This document shows, one piece after another, positions 11,027 through 21,180 of a stretch of DNA of 64,000 bases (position 1 is the stretch's first letter; every line of letters starts with the position of its first letter). Source of the stretch: Alphaproteobacteria bacterium (GTDB taxonomy: Bacteria > Pseudomonadota > Alphaproteobacteria > Caulobacterales > Aquidulcibacteraceae). The translations under genes and the position numbers were made by a program. The DNA lies in the NCBI GenBank assembly GCA_016124655.1, contig WGNI01000001.1:186001-250000 (forward strand), in the 5' to 3' direction. The notes beneath the pieces are model-generated. The model was not told the DNA's origin. It worked only from the letters and a program-made list of their open reading frames with translations, and did no database searches.

Positions 11027-12210
11027 CCGCGCGGCGGGTCTCCATCCTGGGCGCCACAGGTTCGATCGGGCGCTCCACGGTCGCGGTGATCGAGGAACTG
11101 CGCGCGCAGGGCAAGGAGATCGAGGTCGAGGCGATCGCTGCGGGTTCGGATGTTGAAGGCATCGCCGAACTCGCGCGCCGGCTGCGCCCTGCGTTTGTCG
11201 CTGTGGCCGACGAAAGCCGGGCCGACGATCTGCGCGCGGCGATCAATGGCGCGCCGGTGGCGGTCGCTGCCGGGCGCGGCGCGGTGATTGAAGCGGCGGC
11301 GCGGCCCGCGGACTGGGTGATGGCCGCGATCGTGGGCGTGGCGGGGCTGGATTCCACGCTGGCCGCGATCGACCGCGGCGCTACGGTCGCCATCGCCAAC
11401 AAGGAAAGCTTCGCCTGCGCAGGCCCGCTGGTGCGGGACGCGGCGGCGCGCTCGGGCGCGGTGATTCTGCCGGTCGATTCCGAGCACAACGCGATTTTCC
11501 AGGTGCTGTTGAACGTCGAGCGGGTGGAGAAGGTCACCATCACCGCGTCGGGCGGGCCGTTCCGGTCGGCAAGCCTGGAGACCATGCGCGCGGCGACGCC
11601 GGCGCAGGCGTGCGCGCATCCCAACTGGTCGATGGGGGCGAAAATCTCCATCGACAGCGCCACGCTGATGAACAAGGGCCTGGAGCTGATCGAGGCGGCG
11701 TACCTGTTCGATCTGCCGGCCGAGCGGCTCGATGTGCTGGTGCATCCCCAATCGATCGTGCACTCGCTGGTGCATTACGCCGACGGGTCGGTTTTGGCGC
11801 ACATGGCCGCGCCGGACATGCGCACCCCCATCGCCCACACGCTGGCCTGGCCGGACCGGGCGCGGGTGTCGACGCCAAGGCTCGATCTGGCCAAGACCGG
11901 CGCGCTCACCTTCGAGGCGCCGGACGTGCATCGCTTTCCAGCGCTTCAGCTCGCGCGGACGGCCCTTGAGGCCGGGCCGAAGGCGTCGTGCGCGCTGAAC
12001 GCAGCCAATGAGATCGCGGTCGCCGCTTTTGTGGATGGGCAGATCGGGTTTCTGGACATTGCTCGCCTGGTAGGCGAAGTCCTGGAGCAGCTGGAGCGCA
12101 AAGAGCTTGGCGGCTTCCAAAAATCGCCTTCATCATTCGATGAAGTGCGGGCGATCGATCAGGCGGCGCGGAAGACGGCGCGGGCGATCGCGGATGGGTG
12201 GCGGCATTAA
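11023..12210 (+). CDS. dxr: 1-deoxy-D-xylulose 5-phosphate reductoisomerase
   Basis: Second step of the MEP isoprenoid pathway: converts DXP to MEP using NADPH and a divalent metal. The 395-aa protein has the NADPH-binding VSILGATGSIGRSTVAVI at residues 5-22, AIANKESFACAG near 125, the metal/substrate segment LPVDSEHNAIFQ near 150, and the flexible-loop region ASGGPFR near 185. It works upstream of uppS, which consumes the isoprenoid product, in the same operon. The ATG overlaps the cdsA stop by 4 bp. Confidence 0.97.
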   Translation: MTARRVSILGATGSIGRSTVAVIEELRAQGKEIEVEAIAAGSDVEGIAELARRLRPAFVAVADESRADDLRAAINGAPVAVAAGRGAVIEAAARPADWVMAAIVGVAGLDSTLAAIDRGATVAIANKESFACAGPLVRDAAARSGAVILPVDSEHNAIFQVLLNVERVEKVTITASGGPFRSASLETMRAATPAQACAHPNWSMGAKISIDSATLMNKGLELIEAAYLFDLPAERLDVLVHPQSIVHSLVHYADGSVLAHMAAPDMRTPIAHTLAWPDRARVSTPRLDLAKTGALTFEAPDVHRFPALQLARTALEAGPKASCALNAANEIAVAAFVDGQIGFLDIARLVGEVLEQLERKELGGFQKSPSSFDEVRAIDQAARKTARAIADGWRH

Positions 12211-12254
12211 CCGGGCGGCGCTCCGCAGGCGGGGAACGCGACAAAGGGTGAAGG

Positions 12255-13481
12255 ATGGAACAGGTTACCAGCGCGCTCGTCTATCTGGGCTCGTTCATCA
12301 CCGTCCTGGGCGTGGTCGTGTTCGTGCACGAGTTCGGGCACTTTCAGGTCGGGCGCTGGTGCGGCATCGCCGTGAAGAGCTTCTCCATCGGCATGGGTCC
12401 GGAATGGTTCGGCTGGACCGACAAGCACGGCACGCGTTGGAAGGTGTCGCGGGTGCCGATCGGGGGTTTCGTCTCCTGGGTCGATGACACCGATCCCTCC
12501 AGCGCCGGGCCGGCCACGGCGGAACACCGCGCGCTCAGGCCGGAAGAGGCGCGCCGGCGCGGTCATTTCCGCGCCATGCCGATCTGGCGGCGCGCGGCCA
12601 CGGTGGCCGCCGGCCCGCTGGCGAATTTCATTTTCTCCAGCCTGGTGTTCGCGGCGATGCTGTTCGCGTTCGGGCGGGACGTGACCGACATCAACGATCT
12701 GCCGGCGCGGGTGGACGCGGTGCAGCAGGGCTCGGCGGCGGCGCAGGCGGGGCTTGTGCCCGGCGATCTGATCGTTTCCGTCGACGGCCAGCCGATCAGC
12801 TCGTTTGGCGCGCTGCAGGCGCAGGTGCGCGACCGGGCAGGGGAATCGCTGGCCATCGTGGTGCGCCGCGAGGGCGCGGACCGGCCCATGACGATCACGC
12901 CCCAGGCGGCGGAGGATCGCGATGAATTCGGCGGCGTCATCACCGTCGGGCGCATCGGGGTGCAGCGCCAGCCGTCGCCGGAAGAGCGGCGCCTGGAGCG
13001 GCTCAATCCGCTGGAGGCCGTGGTCGCCGGCGTGGGCGCGACGGGCGATTATATCTCGCTGACGTTCCGCTATATCGGGGCGGTGCTGTCGGGGCGCGCC
13101 TCGGCGGAGCACATCGCGGGGCCCGGCGGAATTTTCATGATGTCGGGCCAGGTGGCCGAATCGGCGCTCGGCGATGGCGAGACCGCCGCGCAGCGCCCAG
13201 CAGCCGAGCGCGCCGCAGCGCTGGCCATTGCTTTGATCAATTTGTCCGCCTTTCTGTCGGTCGCGGTGGGCATCGCCAACCTGCTGCCGATCCCGCTTCT
13301 GGATGGGGGGCAGTTGTTGTTTTACGGCGTGGAGGCGGTGCGCGGCGGACGCCAACTGCCCGCGCGCGTGCAGGAGATGACGTTCTGGGCCGGCGCGTTC
13401 GTGCTGGGCGGGCTGTTCCTGTTCGCAACCTGGAATGACGTCCAGCGCCACTGGCAAGATCTGCAGAATTTCTTCGGCTGA
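12255..13481 (+). CDS. rseP: RseP-type site-2 zinc metalloprotease
   Basis: Intramembrane M50 protease that in relatives cleaves anti-sigma factors and leftover signal peptides. The 408-aa protein has HEFGH at residues 25-29 in the first transmembrane helix, one visible PDZ domain (about 145-215, with GSAAAQAGLVPGDLIVSVDGQPI), and the second active-site motif NLLPIPLLDGGQLLFY near residue 343. It lies in the usual place between dxr and bamA, 44 bp after dxr. An envelope-stress role is known for the family; no partner anti-sigma factor is visible here. Confidence 0.95.
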   Translation: MEQVTSALVYLGSFITVLGVVVFVHEFGHFQVGRWCGIAVKSFSIGMGPEWFGWTDKHGTRWKVSRVPIGGFVSWVDDTDPSSAGPATAEHRALRPEEARRRGHFRAMPIWRRAATVAAGPLANFIFSSLVFAAMLFAFGRDVTDINDLPARVDAVQQGSAAAQAGLVPGDLIVSVDGQPISSFGALQAQVRDRAGESLAIVVRREGADRPMTITPQAAEDRDEFGGVITVGRIGVQRQPSPEERRLERLNPLEAVVAGVGATGDYISLTFRYIGAVLSGRASAEHIAGPGGIFMMSGQVAESALGDGETAAQRPAAERAAALAIALINLSAFLSVAVGIANLLPIPLLDGGQLLFYGVEAVRGGRQLPARVQEMTFWAGAFVLGGLFLFATWNDVQRHWQDLQNFFG

Positions 13482-13569
13482 TGCATTACAGCGCTGCATC
13501 CTTGCGCTCCTCTCAGGGATGCTGTCTTAAGACCCCGGCGCTGGGGAGCGCCGCTCGATCGAGGCCCGC

Positions 13570-16065
13570 ATGAAGCGCGTATTGCGAGATGTCGTCGTCG
13601 GCGCGCTGAGCGCTGCGGCAACGGTCGGCGCCGGGGCCATGGCGCCGGGCGTCGCGCACGCGCAAGACAACGCCACGCCGGCGGCTCCAGGCGATCCCGC
13701 ACAGGCCGCGACCGCGCAATATGGCGGCACGATCCGCCGGGTGGTCGTGGAGGGCAATCAGCGCGTCGAACCGTCCACCGTCACGTCGTATCTGGCGCTC
13801 GGCTCGGGCGATCAGTTCGACGCCGAACGCATCGATTTGTCGATCAAGACGCTGTTCGCCACGGGGCTGTTCGCCGACGTGCAGATCGCCCAGCGCGACG
13901 CGGACCTTGTCGTCACGGTGGTGGAGAACCCCATCATCAACCGCGTCATCTTCGAAGGGCTGAACGCGCTCGATGAAGAAGACCTCGCGGAAGAAGTGCA
14001 GGCCAAGCCGCGCTCGGTGTTCACGCCCGCGCGCGCGCAATCGGACGTGCAGCGCATCATCGAGCTTTACCGGCGGTCGGGACGGTTTGCGGCGTCAGTA
14101 ACTCCACAAGTGCGCGAGCTCGATCAGAACCGCGTGGATTTGATCTTCGAGATCGATGAAGGCCCGGTGACGGGCGTGCGCTCGATCAATTTCATCGGCA
14201 ATCGCGCATTCTCCGATCGCGATCTGAAAGACGCGATCGTCACCACGGAATCGCATTGGTGGAATTTCTTTTCGCGCAACGACAATTATGATCCGGACCG
14301 GCTGGAGTATGACCGCGAGCAATTGCGTCAATACTACACCAATCGCGGCTATGCGGATTTCCGCGTCGTGTCCGCGGTCGCGGAGCTGACGCCGGATCAA
14401 AAGGACTTCTACGTCACCTTCACGGTCGATGAAGGCGAGCGCTACGAGTTCGGCGACGTCCGCGTCGAGACCGAATTGGACCGCGTGCCCGCGGAGCTTC
14501 TGCAGGCCGCGGTGCCGATCCGTTCGGGCAACCTGTTCAAGGGCGAGCAGATCGAAGATTCCATCGACGCGATGTCGTTCATCGCCGGCACGGTGGGCTA
14601 CGCCAATGTCGATATCCGGCCGAACATCGAGCGCGACCGCGTCAACCGCAAGGTGAACATCACGTTCGAGGTGAATGAAGGCCCGCGCGTGTTCATCGAG
14701 CGCATCGACATCGTCGGCAATACGCGCACGCTGGATCAGGTGATCCGCCGCGAAATGCGCGTGGCGGAAGGCGACAGCTTCAATCGCATCCTGCTGGATC
14801 GCTCGCGCGCGCGCGTTCGCTCGCTGGGCTTCTTCAAGAATGTCGAGATCGAGGACAGCCCGGGCTCGCAGCCGGACCGCTCGGTCGTGCAAGTCAGCGT
14901 GGAGGAAGACGCCACCGGCGAACTGGCGTTCGCGGCGGGCTATTCCTCGCAGGAATCGTTCCTGTTCGACGTGTCGGTGTCGGAGCGCAATCTGCGCGGC
15001 CGCGGCCAGTTCCTGCGGCTGCGCGCGTCCACCAGCCAATTTCGTCAGCAGGTCGATATCCGCTTCACCGAGCCGCGCTTCATGGGGCGCGATCTGTCGG
15101 CGGGCTTCGACATCTTCTCGCTGCGCACCGACTTCCAGGACCAGTCGTCGTTCATCAACCAGTCGACGGGCGCTGGCCTGCGGGCGGGTTTCCCGATCAC
15201 CGAGCGCACCAGCCTTGGGCTGACCTACACGATCCTCAACGACGACACCGATATCGACGACATCTTCGTCGACGCCGACGGCGATCCCAACACGGTCGAC
15301 TTCGTCAATCAGTGCGATCCCACATATATCAGCCGGCCTGTGCTGTGCGATCAGGAAGGCACATTCCTGACCTCGGTGCTCGGCTACACGTTCAATTGGG
15401 ACCGCCGCAACGATCCGGTTTCGCCGACGCGCGGCTTCGATTTCGAGTTCAGCCAGGACCTCGCGGGCCTCGGCGGCGACGTGAACTATCTGCGCACCGA
15501 AACGCAGGCGGGCGTCTATTACGGCATTCTGCCCGGGCTGGTGGCGCGCGCGCGGGTCAATGCGGGCTACATTTTCGGCTGGAACGACGACGAAATCCGC
15601 ATCAATGACCGCTTCTTCAAGGGCGGCTCCTCGTTCCGCGGGTTCGACGTGGCGGGCATCGGGCCGCGGCTGTTGACGGTGCAGACCGATCCGCTGGGCG
15701 GGCCCAACCGCGTGTTCGAAGGCGATGCGCTGGGCGGCAATCTCTTCGCCATCGGCACGCTGGAGCTGGAGTTCCCCACCGGGCTGCCGGAGCAGTTCGG
15801 GCTGGGGGCGGCGCTGTTCGCGGAGGTCGGCACGCTGGGCGTGCTGGACGACAACGCGCGGCGCTCTCTGTTCGTGACGCAGTCGGATGGGTCACAAATT
15901 CTGCAATATGTCGATGATGCTGCCTCGCTGCGGGCATCGGCCGGCGTGAGCGTGTTCTGGGATTCGCCCTTCGGGCCGGTCCAATTCGACTTCGCTCAAC
16001 CGCTGGTGCGCGAGGAGTTCGACCGGACGGAATCCTTCCGCTTCTCGACGCGGACGCGGTTCTGA
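13570..16065 (+). CDS. bamA: Outer membrane protein assembly factor BamA
   Basis: Core of the BAM complex that inserts beta-barrel proteins in the outer membrane. The 831-aa precursor has a signal peptide (MKRVLRDVVVGALSAAATVG..., with AHA-QDN-like cleavage near residue 35) and five POTRA repeats (about 55-455), recognisable by recurrent NRV, EGP and RVRSLGFFKNV-like segments. A 16-strand barrel follows (about 460-831), with the barrel-domain motif FKGGSSFRGFD near 683. It ends in FRFSTRTRF, with the expected terminal aromatic residue. It is followed by skp, as in many proteobacteria. Confidence 0.97.
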   Translation: MKRVLRDVVVGALSAAATVGAGAMAPGVAHAQDNATPAAPGDPAQAATAQYGGTIRRVVVEGNQRVEPSTVTSYLALGSGDQFDAERIDLSIKTLFATGLFADVQIAQRDADLVVTVVENPIINRVIFEGLNALDEEDLAEEVQAKPRSVFTPARAQSDVQRIIELYRRSGRFAASVTPQVRELDQNRVDLIFEIDEGPVTGVRSINFIGNRAFSDRDLKDAIVTTESHWWNFFSRNDNYDPDRLEYDREQLRQYYTNRGYADFRVVSAVAELTPDQKDFYVTFTVDEGERYEFGDVRVETELDRVPAELLQAAVPIRSGNLFKGEQIEDSIDAMSFIAGTVGYANVDIRPNIERDRVNRKVNITFEVNEGPRVFIERIDIVGNTRTLDQVIRREMRVAEGDSFNRILLDRSRARVRSLGFFKNVEIEDSPGSQPDRSVVQVSVEEDATGELAFAAGYSSQESFLFDVSVSERNLRGRGQFLRLRASTSQFRQQVDIRFTEPRFMGRDLSAGFDIFSLRTDFQDQSSFINQSTGAGLRAGFPITERTSLGLTYTILNDDTDIDDIFVDADGDPNTVDFVNQCDPTYISRPVLCDQEGTFLTSVLGYTFNWDRRNDPVSPTRGFDFEFSQDLAGLGGDVNYLRTETQAGVYYGILPGLVARARVNAGYIFGWNDDEIRINDRFFKGGSSFRGFDVAGIGPRLLTVQTDPLGGPNRVFEGDALGGNLFAIGTLELEFPTGLPEQFGLGAALFAEVGTLGVLDDNARRSLFVTQSDGSQILQYVDDAASLRASAGVSVFWDSPFGPVQFDFAQPLVREEFDRTESFRFSTRTRF

Positions 16066-16090
16066 CAAAGCCCAGAAAGGCACTCTTTTC

Positions 16091-16741
16091 ATGCGATTGG
16101 TGAAAACCCTTCTCGTTGCGGCGGGGCTCGCGCTCACGCCTGCAGCGGCCACGACCGCTGCGGCGCAAGCCGGGCCGGTGATCGTGCTCAATTATGACCG
16201 CGTGTTCGCGGAGTCCGCGGCCGGAAACGATGTGCGCCAGAAGCTGGAAGGCGTGCGCACCCAGATGCGCAACGAATTGCAGCCGGAATCGCAAGCCGTG
16301 CAGGCTGAGACCGAACGCGTGCAGCAAGCCACGCAAGGCCAGACGCAGGAAGCGGTCCGCGCCAACACCGCTCTAATGCAGCAGATCAATGCGCTGCAGC
16401 AACGCACCATCGCGCTGGCGCAACGCGAGCAGCAATTGGCGCGCGATCTGCAGTACACCGAGGCCCGTGCGCTGCAGGAATATAACGTTCAGCTCACGCC
16501 GATCGTGCGCGAAGTGATGCAGCAGCGCGGCGCCAATGCTGTGCTGAATTCGGCCGGGGTGACGCTCTATACAGAGCAAATCGACGCCACTGCCGATGTT
16601 CTGCAACGCCTGAACGCCAGCGTTCAAACCATCAATGTCACGCGTCAAACCGCGCCCGCCCCGCAGCAGCCCGGCGCCAGCGGTCAGACGCAAACGCAGC
16701 CGCCCGCGGAAAGCTCTTCCGGCCGGCGGCGGCGCAACTAA
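16091..16741 (+). CDS. Skp/OmpH family periplasmic chaperone
   Basis: Periplasmic chaperone for unfolded outer-membrane proteins. The 216 residues begin with a signal peptide (MRLVKTLLVAAGLALTPAAA..., cleavage likely after AAAQA). A conserved start strand (VIVLNYDRVFAESAAGNDV) and a long helical coiled-coil region rich in Gln and Glu (about 55-150) follow, then a Thr/Gln/Pro-rich tail ending in GRRRRN. Placement between bamA and lpxD is the classic skp locus. The family assignment rests on layout and context more than on sequence identity. Confidence 0.88.
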   Translation: MRLVKTLLVAAGLALTPAAATTAAAQAGPVIVLNYDRVFAESAAGNDVRQKLEGVRTQMRNELQPESQAVQAETERVQQATQGQTQEAVRANTALMQQINALQQRTIALAQREQQLARDLQYTEARALQEYNVQLTPIVREVMQQRGANAVLNSAGVTLYTEQIDATADVLQRLNASVQTINVTRQTAPAPQQPGASGQTQTQPPAESSSGRRRRN

Positions 16742-16746
16742 GCGCG

Positions 16747-17757
16747 ATGATCGATCCGCGGTTCTACGAAGCGCTCGGGCCGGAAACGGTCCGGGCGCTT
16801 TCGCCGTCGATGGAGATCGCGGGCGACGCAGACGCGCTGGTGCGCGGCGTCGCGCCGCTGGAGCGCGCAGGGCCAGGCGATCTTTGCTATTTCGAACCGC
16901 CCAGCCGCGGGCGCGGCGCCAAGGATGCGCCGGCGCTTGGCGAGGACGTGATCGTGATTGCGCGGGCGGCTGGATCTGGCGCGGTCGCAACCATAATCTC
17001 ACCGTCGCCGCGGGCGGCGTTCGCACGGCTGGCGCTGAAGGTTGTGCGCCCGCGCGGCTTTGCGCCCGGCGCGCCGGCGATCGATCCCACTGCACGGGTG
17101 GAGGCGGGCGCAGCGCTCGGGCCGGGCGTCGTCGTCGGTCCCGGCGCCGAGATCGGCGCGGGAAGCGTGATCGGCGCCAATACCGTGGTCGGTCCCGGCG
17201 TGGCGATCGGGCGGCGCTGCCGCATCGCCGCGAACGTCACGATCGGCTTTGCGCTGATCGGCGATGATGTCTCGATCCTGGCCGGGGCTGTGATCGGCGA
17301 GCAGGGCTTCGGCGTGGCCGGAGATGCGCAGGGGCTGGTGGAGGTGCCGCAGTTCGGGCGCGCGATCCTGCAGGACCGCTGCTCGATCGGCGCGGTCACC
17401 ACCGTGGATCGCGGCGCGTTCGCCGACACCGTGATCGGAGAGGACGCCAAGATCGATAATCATTGCCAGATCGCGCACAATGTCCTGATCGGCCGGGGCG
17501 CGGTGATGGCGTCGTTTGCTGGGATTTCCGGCTCGTGCGTGGTCGGGGACGGCGTGCAGATGGGCGGGCGGGTTGGCCTTGCCGATCACGTCACGGTGGG
17601 CGCGGGCGCGCAGCTTGCGGCGGGCTCTGCGGTGATGCATGACATTCCCGCTGGCGAAACCTGGGGCGGCTATCCAGCCCGGCCCATTCGTGCGTGGATG
17701 CGCGAGGTCGCCTGGATCAAGCGCAACGCCGCGAGCAGGAAGCATGACGACACCTGA
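16747..17757 (+). CDS. lpxD: UDP-3-O-(3-hydroxyacyl)glucosamine N-acyltransferase
   Basis: Third step of lipid A synthesis: adds the N-linked 3-hydroxyacyl chain from acyl-ACP. The 336-aa protein has the N-terminal uridine-binding domain (about 1-105) and a left-handed beta-helix of hexapeptide repeats from about residue 112 (ARVEAGAALGPGVVVGPGAEIGAG...). The catalytic-His region IDNHCQIAHNVLIG is near 237. The C-terminus overlaps the fabZ start by 14 bp. Confidence 0.95.
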   Translation: MIDPRFYEALGPETVRALSPSMEIAGDADALVRGVAPLERAGPGDLCYFEPPSRGRGAKDAPALGEDVIVIARAAGSGAVATIISPSPRAAFARLALKVVRPRGFAPGAPAIDPTARVEAGAALGPGVVVGPGAEIGAGSVIGANTVVGPGVAIGRRCRIAANVTIGFALIGDDVSILAGAVIGEQGFGVAGDAQGLVEVPQFGRAILQDRCSIGAVTTVDRGAFADTVIGEDAKIDNHCQIAHNVLIGRGAVMASFAGISGSCVVGDGVQMGGRVGLADHVTVGAGAQLAAGSAVMHDIPAGETWGGYPARPIRAWMREVAWIKRNAASRKHDDT

Positions 17758-18217
17758 GGCCCCTGCCGATGCGGCGCCGGTCAGCATCGAAATCGACGAA
17801 GTTCTCCAGCGCATACCCCATCGCCATCCCTTCGTGCTGATCGATCGCGCGGTGGAGTATGTGGCGTTCAAGTCGATCCGCGGGATCAAGGGCGTCACCT
17901 ATAATGAGCCGTTCTTTCCCGGCCATTTTCCCGGCGCGCCGGTGATGCCGGGCGTGTTGATGATCGAGGCGATGGGCCAGACCGGCGCGGTCTTGATGTC
18001 GAAATCGCTGGACGTGGACGCGACCAAGAACACGATCCTGTTCATGGGCATCGACAATGCGCGTTTCCGCAGACCTGTGCGGCCGGGCGAGCTTATTGAA
18101 ATGCCGGTCGAGGTGCTTTTCTACCGGCGTAATATTTTCAAGTTCAAAGGGCGCTGCGAAGTGGGCGGCGAGCTCGCCGCGGAAGCCGAATTCGCGGCCA
18201 TGAAGGTCGAACGATGA
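17744..18217 (+). CDS. fabZ: 3-hydroxyacyl-[acyl-carrier-protein] dehydratase
   Basis: Dehydrates 3-hydroxyacyl-ACP in fatty-acid elongation, competing with LpxA and LpxD for the hydroxyacyl pool. The start at 17744 gives 157 aa. The catalytic pair is His61 in [14 protein letters not shown] and Glu75 in [21 protein letters not shown] lies at 24-35. The start lies inside the end of lpxD and the stop overlaps the lpxA start (ATGA), so lpxD, fabZ and lpxA appear translationally coupled. Confidence 0.96.
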   Translation: MTTPEAPADAAPVSIEIDEVLQRIPHRHPFVLIDRAVEYVAFKSIRGIKGVTYNEPFFPGHFPGAPVMPGVLMIEAMGQTGAVLMSKSLDVDATKNTILFMGIDNARFRRPVRPGELIEMPVEVLFYRRNIFKFKGRCEVGGELAAEAEFAAMKVER

Positions 18218-18999
18218 GCATTCACTCCACCGCCATCGTCGATCCGAGCGCGGAGATCCATCCCGACGCGGAGATCGGGCCCTGGTGCATGATCGGGCCG
18301 GGCGTGAGGGTCGGCGCGCGCGCGCGGCTGAGCGCGAATGCGCATATCCAGGCGTGGACTGATCTTGCCGAAGACGTTCAGGTGCATCCTTACGCCGTGG
18401 TCGGCGCGCCGCCGCAGGACCTGTCCTACAAGGGCGAAGAGACGCGGCTGGTCGTAGGGCCGCGCACGGTGATCCGCGAACACGCGACGCTGCATCGCGG
18501 TACGTTGCGCGGGAAATCGGTCACGCGCGTGGGCGCGGATTGCTTCATCATGAGCCAGGCGCATGTCGCCCATGATTGCACGGTGGGGAACAATGTCGTG
18601 CTGGCGCAGGCCGCGACGCTCGGCGGACATGTGAAGCTTGAGGATTTCGTGTTCCTTGGCGGCTTGTGCGCGATCCACCAATTCGGCCGCGTGGGGCGGT
18701 ATGCGTTTGTCGGTGGGCTTGCCGCGGTGGTGGCGGACGTGATCCCGTTCGGCTCGGCGTTCGGCAATCATGCGCATCTTGCGGGCCTCAACATCGTGGG
18801 CATGAAGCGGCGCAATCTGTCGCGCGAGACGATCCACGATTTGCGGGCGGCGTATCGTCTGCTGTTTGCCGAAGAAGGCACGTTCCAGGAGCGTCTGGAA
18901 GACGTCGCGCAGACTTATGCCGGCACCGAAGAGGTGATGGAGATCGTCGACTTCATCCGCGCGGACGCCAATCGCCCTTTGTGCATGCCGCATGATTGA
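18214..18999 (+). CDS. lpxA: UDP-N-acetylglucosamine O-acyltransferase
   Basis: First step of lipid A synthesis. The 261-aa protein starts with hexapeptide repeats ([28 protein letters not shown]). The catalytic His is at residue 120 in [12 protein letters not shown], and the hydrocarbon-ruler region contains [20 protein letters not shown]. The C-terminal helical domain is complete. It overlaps fabZ upstream and lpxI downstream. Confidence 0.97.
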   Translation: MSIHSTAIVDPSAEIHPDAEIGPWCMIGPGVRVGARARLSANAHIQAWTDLAEDVQVHPYAVVGAPPQDLSYKGEETRLVVGPRTVIREHATLHRGTLRGKSVTRVGADCFIMSQAHVAHDCTVGNNVVLAQAATLGGHVKLEDFVFLGGLCAIHQFGRVGRYAFVGGLAAVVADVIPFGSAFGNHAHLAGLNIVGMKRRNLSRETIHDLRAAYRLLFAEEGTFQERLEDVAQTYAGTEEVMEIVDFIRADANRPLCMPHD

Positions 19000-19859
19000 C
19001 CGGGCCGCCTGACGTGACGGGGTGGCGCAAGCTGGGCGTGATCGCGGGCGGCGGCGCGCTGCCGGTTGCGGTCGCCGCGCATTGCGCGGAACAGGGGCTG
19101 GACTATTTCGTCGCGCGCATCGAGGGCTTTGCCGATCCCGTCCTTGATGCGCATCCCGGCGTGACGCTGGGCGTGGGCGAAGTCGGCGCGCGGATCGAAG
19201 CGCTGAAGGCGGCGGGCTGCGATGCGGTGACGCTGATCGGCGTCGTCAAGCGGCCGGATTTCACCAATCTGAAGATCGATGCGCGCGGCGGAGAGCTGCT
19301 GCCGAAGATTCTCTCGGCTGCGCGCGACGGCGACGACGCGCTGTTGCGCGCGCTTGTCGAAACGTTCGAAGGCGAAGGATTCTGCGTTATTGGCGCGGAG
19401 GAAGCGCTGGCGGACATGCTGGCGCCGGCAGGCGCGATGGGCGCGCATACGCCGGATGCGTCGATGCTGGCCGACATCGCCAAGGCTGCGCACGTGGCCG
19501 CAGTGATTGGCGCGCTCGATATCGGGCAAGGCGCGGTCGTCTGCGACGGGCTTGTGCTGGCGGTGGAGGCGCAGGAAGGCACCGACGCGATGCTGGAGCG
19601 CGTCGCTAGCCTGCCGGAAACTCTTCGCGGAACGCAGACCCATCGCCGCGGCGTGCTGGTGAAACGGCCGAAGCCGCAACAGGAGCGGCGCGTGGATCTG
19701 CCTGTGATCGGCGTGGAGTCCATCGTGCGCGCGGCGGCGGCGGGATTGGCGGGCGTCGCCGTGGAGGCGGGCGCGGCGCTCATCGTGGAGCGCGCGCGCA
19801 TGATCGAACGCGCCGACGCGCTGGGGCTGTTCGTGTTCGGGTTTGCTGGGGATGGGTAG
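18996..19859 (+). CDS. lpxI: UDP-2,3-diacylglucosamine diphosphatase LpxI
   Basis: Hydrolyses UDP-2,3-diacylglucosamine to lipid X in lipid A synthesis; alphaproteobacteria often use LpxI in place of LpxH. The protein has the N-terminal [19 protein letters not shown] segment and the C-terminal DUF1009 landmarks [25 protein letters not shown] and [21 protein letters not shown]. The TTG at 18996 overlaps the lpxA stop and gives 287 aa; a GTG at 19014 is the alternative start and gives 281 aa. Either leaves the domain whole. Confidence 0.93.
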   Translation: MTGPPDVTGWRKLGVIAGGGALPVAVAAHCAEQGLDYFVARIEGFADPVLDAHPGVTLGVGEVGARIEALKAAGCDAVTLIGVVKRPDFTNLKIDARGGELLPKILSAARDGDDALLRALVETFEGEGFCVIGAEEALADMLAPAGAMGAHTPDASMLADIAKAAHVAAVIGALDIGQGAVVCDGLVLAVEAQEGTDAMLERVASLPETLRGTQTHRRGVLVKRPKPQQERRVDLPVIGVESIVRAAAAGLAGVAVEAGAALIVERARMIERADALGLFVFGFAGDG

Positions 19860-19877
19860 GGCGCGCGCCTTGGCGCT

Positions 19878-19989
19878 GCCCCCTCCGCCGGCCTTCGGCC
19901 GACACCTCCCCCGTAAACGGGGGAGGATGGGCGGCTTTCTCCCCCCGCGCGCGGGGGGAGTGTCGGCGCGCAGCGCCGACGAGGGGGGG
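19878..19989. repeat. Family I palindromic repeat between lpxI and lpxB
   Basis: Hairpins CGGCCTTCGGCCG, CTCCCCCGTAAACGGGGGAG, CTCCCCCCGCGCGCGGGGGGAG and GTCGGCGCGCAGCGCCGAC, bounded by CCCCCTCC and GAGGGGGG. It separates two genes that otherwise form one pathway block. Confidence 0.85.
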
Positions 19990-20015
19990 CACGTGCGCGC
20001 GCAACACAGGCGGCC

Positions 20016-21155
20016 ATGACGCGCAGCGTGTTCCTCATTGCGGCGGAAGCGTCCGGCGACGCGCTCGGCGCTGATCTGATTGACGCTTTGCGCGCGCGCG
20101 ATCCAGCGCTTGGGATCGCGGGCGTCGGCGGGCGCGCAATGGCGCGTGCGGGCGTTGCAAGCGCCATCGACATTAAGGGTCTCGCCATCCTCGGTTTCTT
20201 CGATGGCCTGAAAGCCTATGGCCGCGTCGTGCGTCTGGCGGAGGATGCAGCGAGCGCTGCGATCATGGCGGCGCCGGATGCGGTTGTGCTGATCGATTCG
20301 TGGGGATTTACTTTACGCGTGGCGCAACGGATTCGCGCGCGCGCGCCGCACATCAAGCTGATCAAATATATCGGGCCGCAAGTGTGGGCCACGCGGCCGG
20401 GACGCGCGAGAACGCTCGCCCAACTCGTCGATCATCTGATCTGCATTCACGATTTCGAGCCGCCTTATTACGCGCCGTTTGGGTTGGACTGCACGGTGTG
20501 CGGCCATCCCGCGATCGGGCGGCATGTGCAAGGCGATGGGGCGGCGTTTCGCGCGCGCCGCGACATGCGCGCCGATCGGCCGTTTCTCCTGGTGTTGCCG
20601 GGCAGCCGGCGCAGCGAAATCCGCCGCATCGCGCCGACGTTCTGGAAAGCGGCGGCGCGCTTGAGTGTTGAGATTCCTGAGCTTGCGATCGGGCTTGTCT
20701 CGCCGGAAGAACTCTCCGCCATGGCGCGCCGGCGTGCGCCGATCGATGTGATCGCCATTCCTGAGAGCGAAAAGAACGACGCGTTCGCGGCGGCGACCGC
20801 TGCGCTTGCGGCCTCCGGCACCGTGACGACGGAAGTCGCGCTGCAGGGCGCGCCGGTGGTTGTGGGCTACAAGCTCGGCTGGCTGACTTGGGCTGCGGCG
20901 CGGATGTTTCTGTTCAAGGGAAAGTATGTGACGCTGATGAATGTCGCGGCGGGCCGGGAGGTCGCGCCGGAATTCATTCAGACGCGGTTTTCCGTGCGCA
21001 ATCTTGTGCAGGTCTTGTCGCCGTTGCTGCATGATCCGCGCGCGCGCGCCGATCAGGTCGCCGCGCAAGACGCTGCGCTCAACGCGATGGGCCGCGACAA
21101 GCCGCCGGCGGCGGGGATCGCCGCGGATGCGGTGCTGAAGGCGATGGCGGGTTAG
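20016..21155 (+). CDS. lpxB: Lipid-A-disaccharide synthase
   Basis: GT19 glycosyltransferase joining lipid X and UDP-2,3-diacylglucosamine into the lipid A disaccharide at the inner membrane. The 379-aa protein shows the N-terminal FLIAAEASGDALGADLI, the central KYIGPQVWATRPGRARTL near residue 110, LVLPGSRRSEI near 190, and the nucleotide-binding region ASGTVTTEVALQGAPVVVGYK near 267. It completes the lipid A set lpxD-lpxA-lpxI-lpxB. Confidence 0.96.
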   Translation: MTRSVFLIAAEASGDALGADLIDALRARDPALGIAGVGGRAMARAGVASAIDIKGLAILGFFDGLKAYGRVVRLAEDAASAAIMAAPDAVVLIDSWGFTLRVAQRIRARAPHIKLIKYIGPQVWATRPGRARTLAQLVDHLICIHDFEPPYYAPFGLDCTVCGHPAIGRHVQGDGAAFRARRDMRADRPFLLVLPGSRRSEIRRIAPTFWKAAARLSVEIPELAIGLVSPEELSAMARRRAPIDVIAIPESEKNDAFAAATAALAASGTVTTEVALQGAPVVVGYKLGWLTWAAARMFLFKGKYVTLMNVAAGREVAPEFIQTRFSVRNLVQVLSPLLHDPRARADQVAAQDAALNAMGRDKPPAAGIAADAVLKAMAG

Positions 21156-21180
21156 CGGGTTCGAAGCGCTTCCGTTTCCG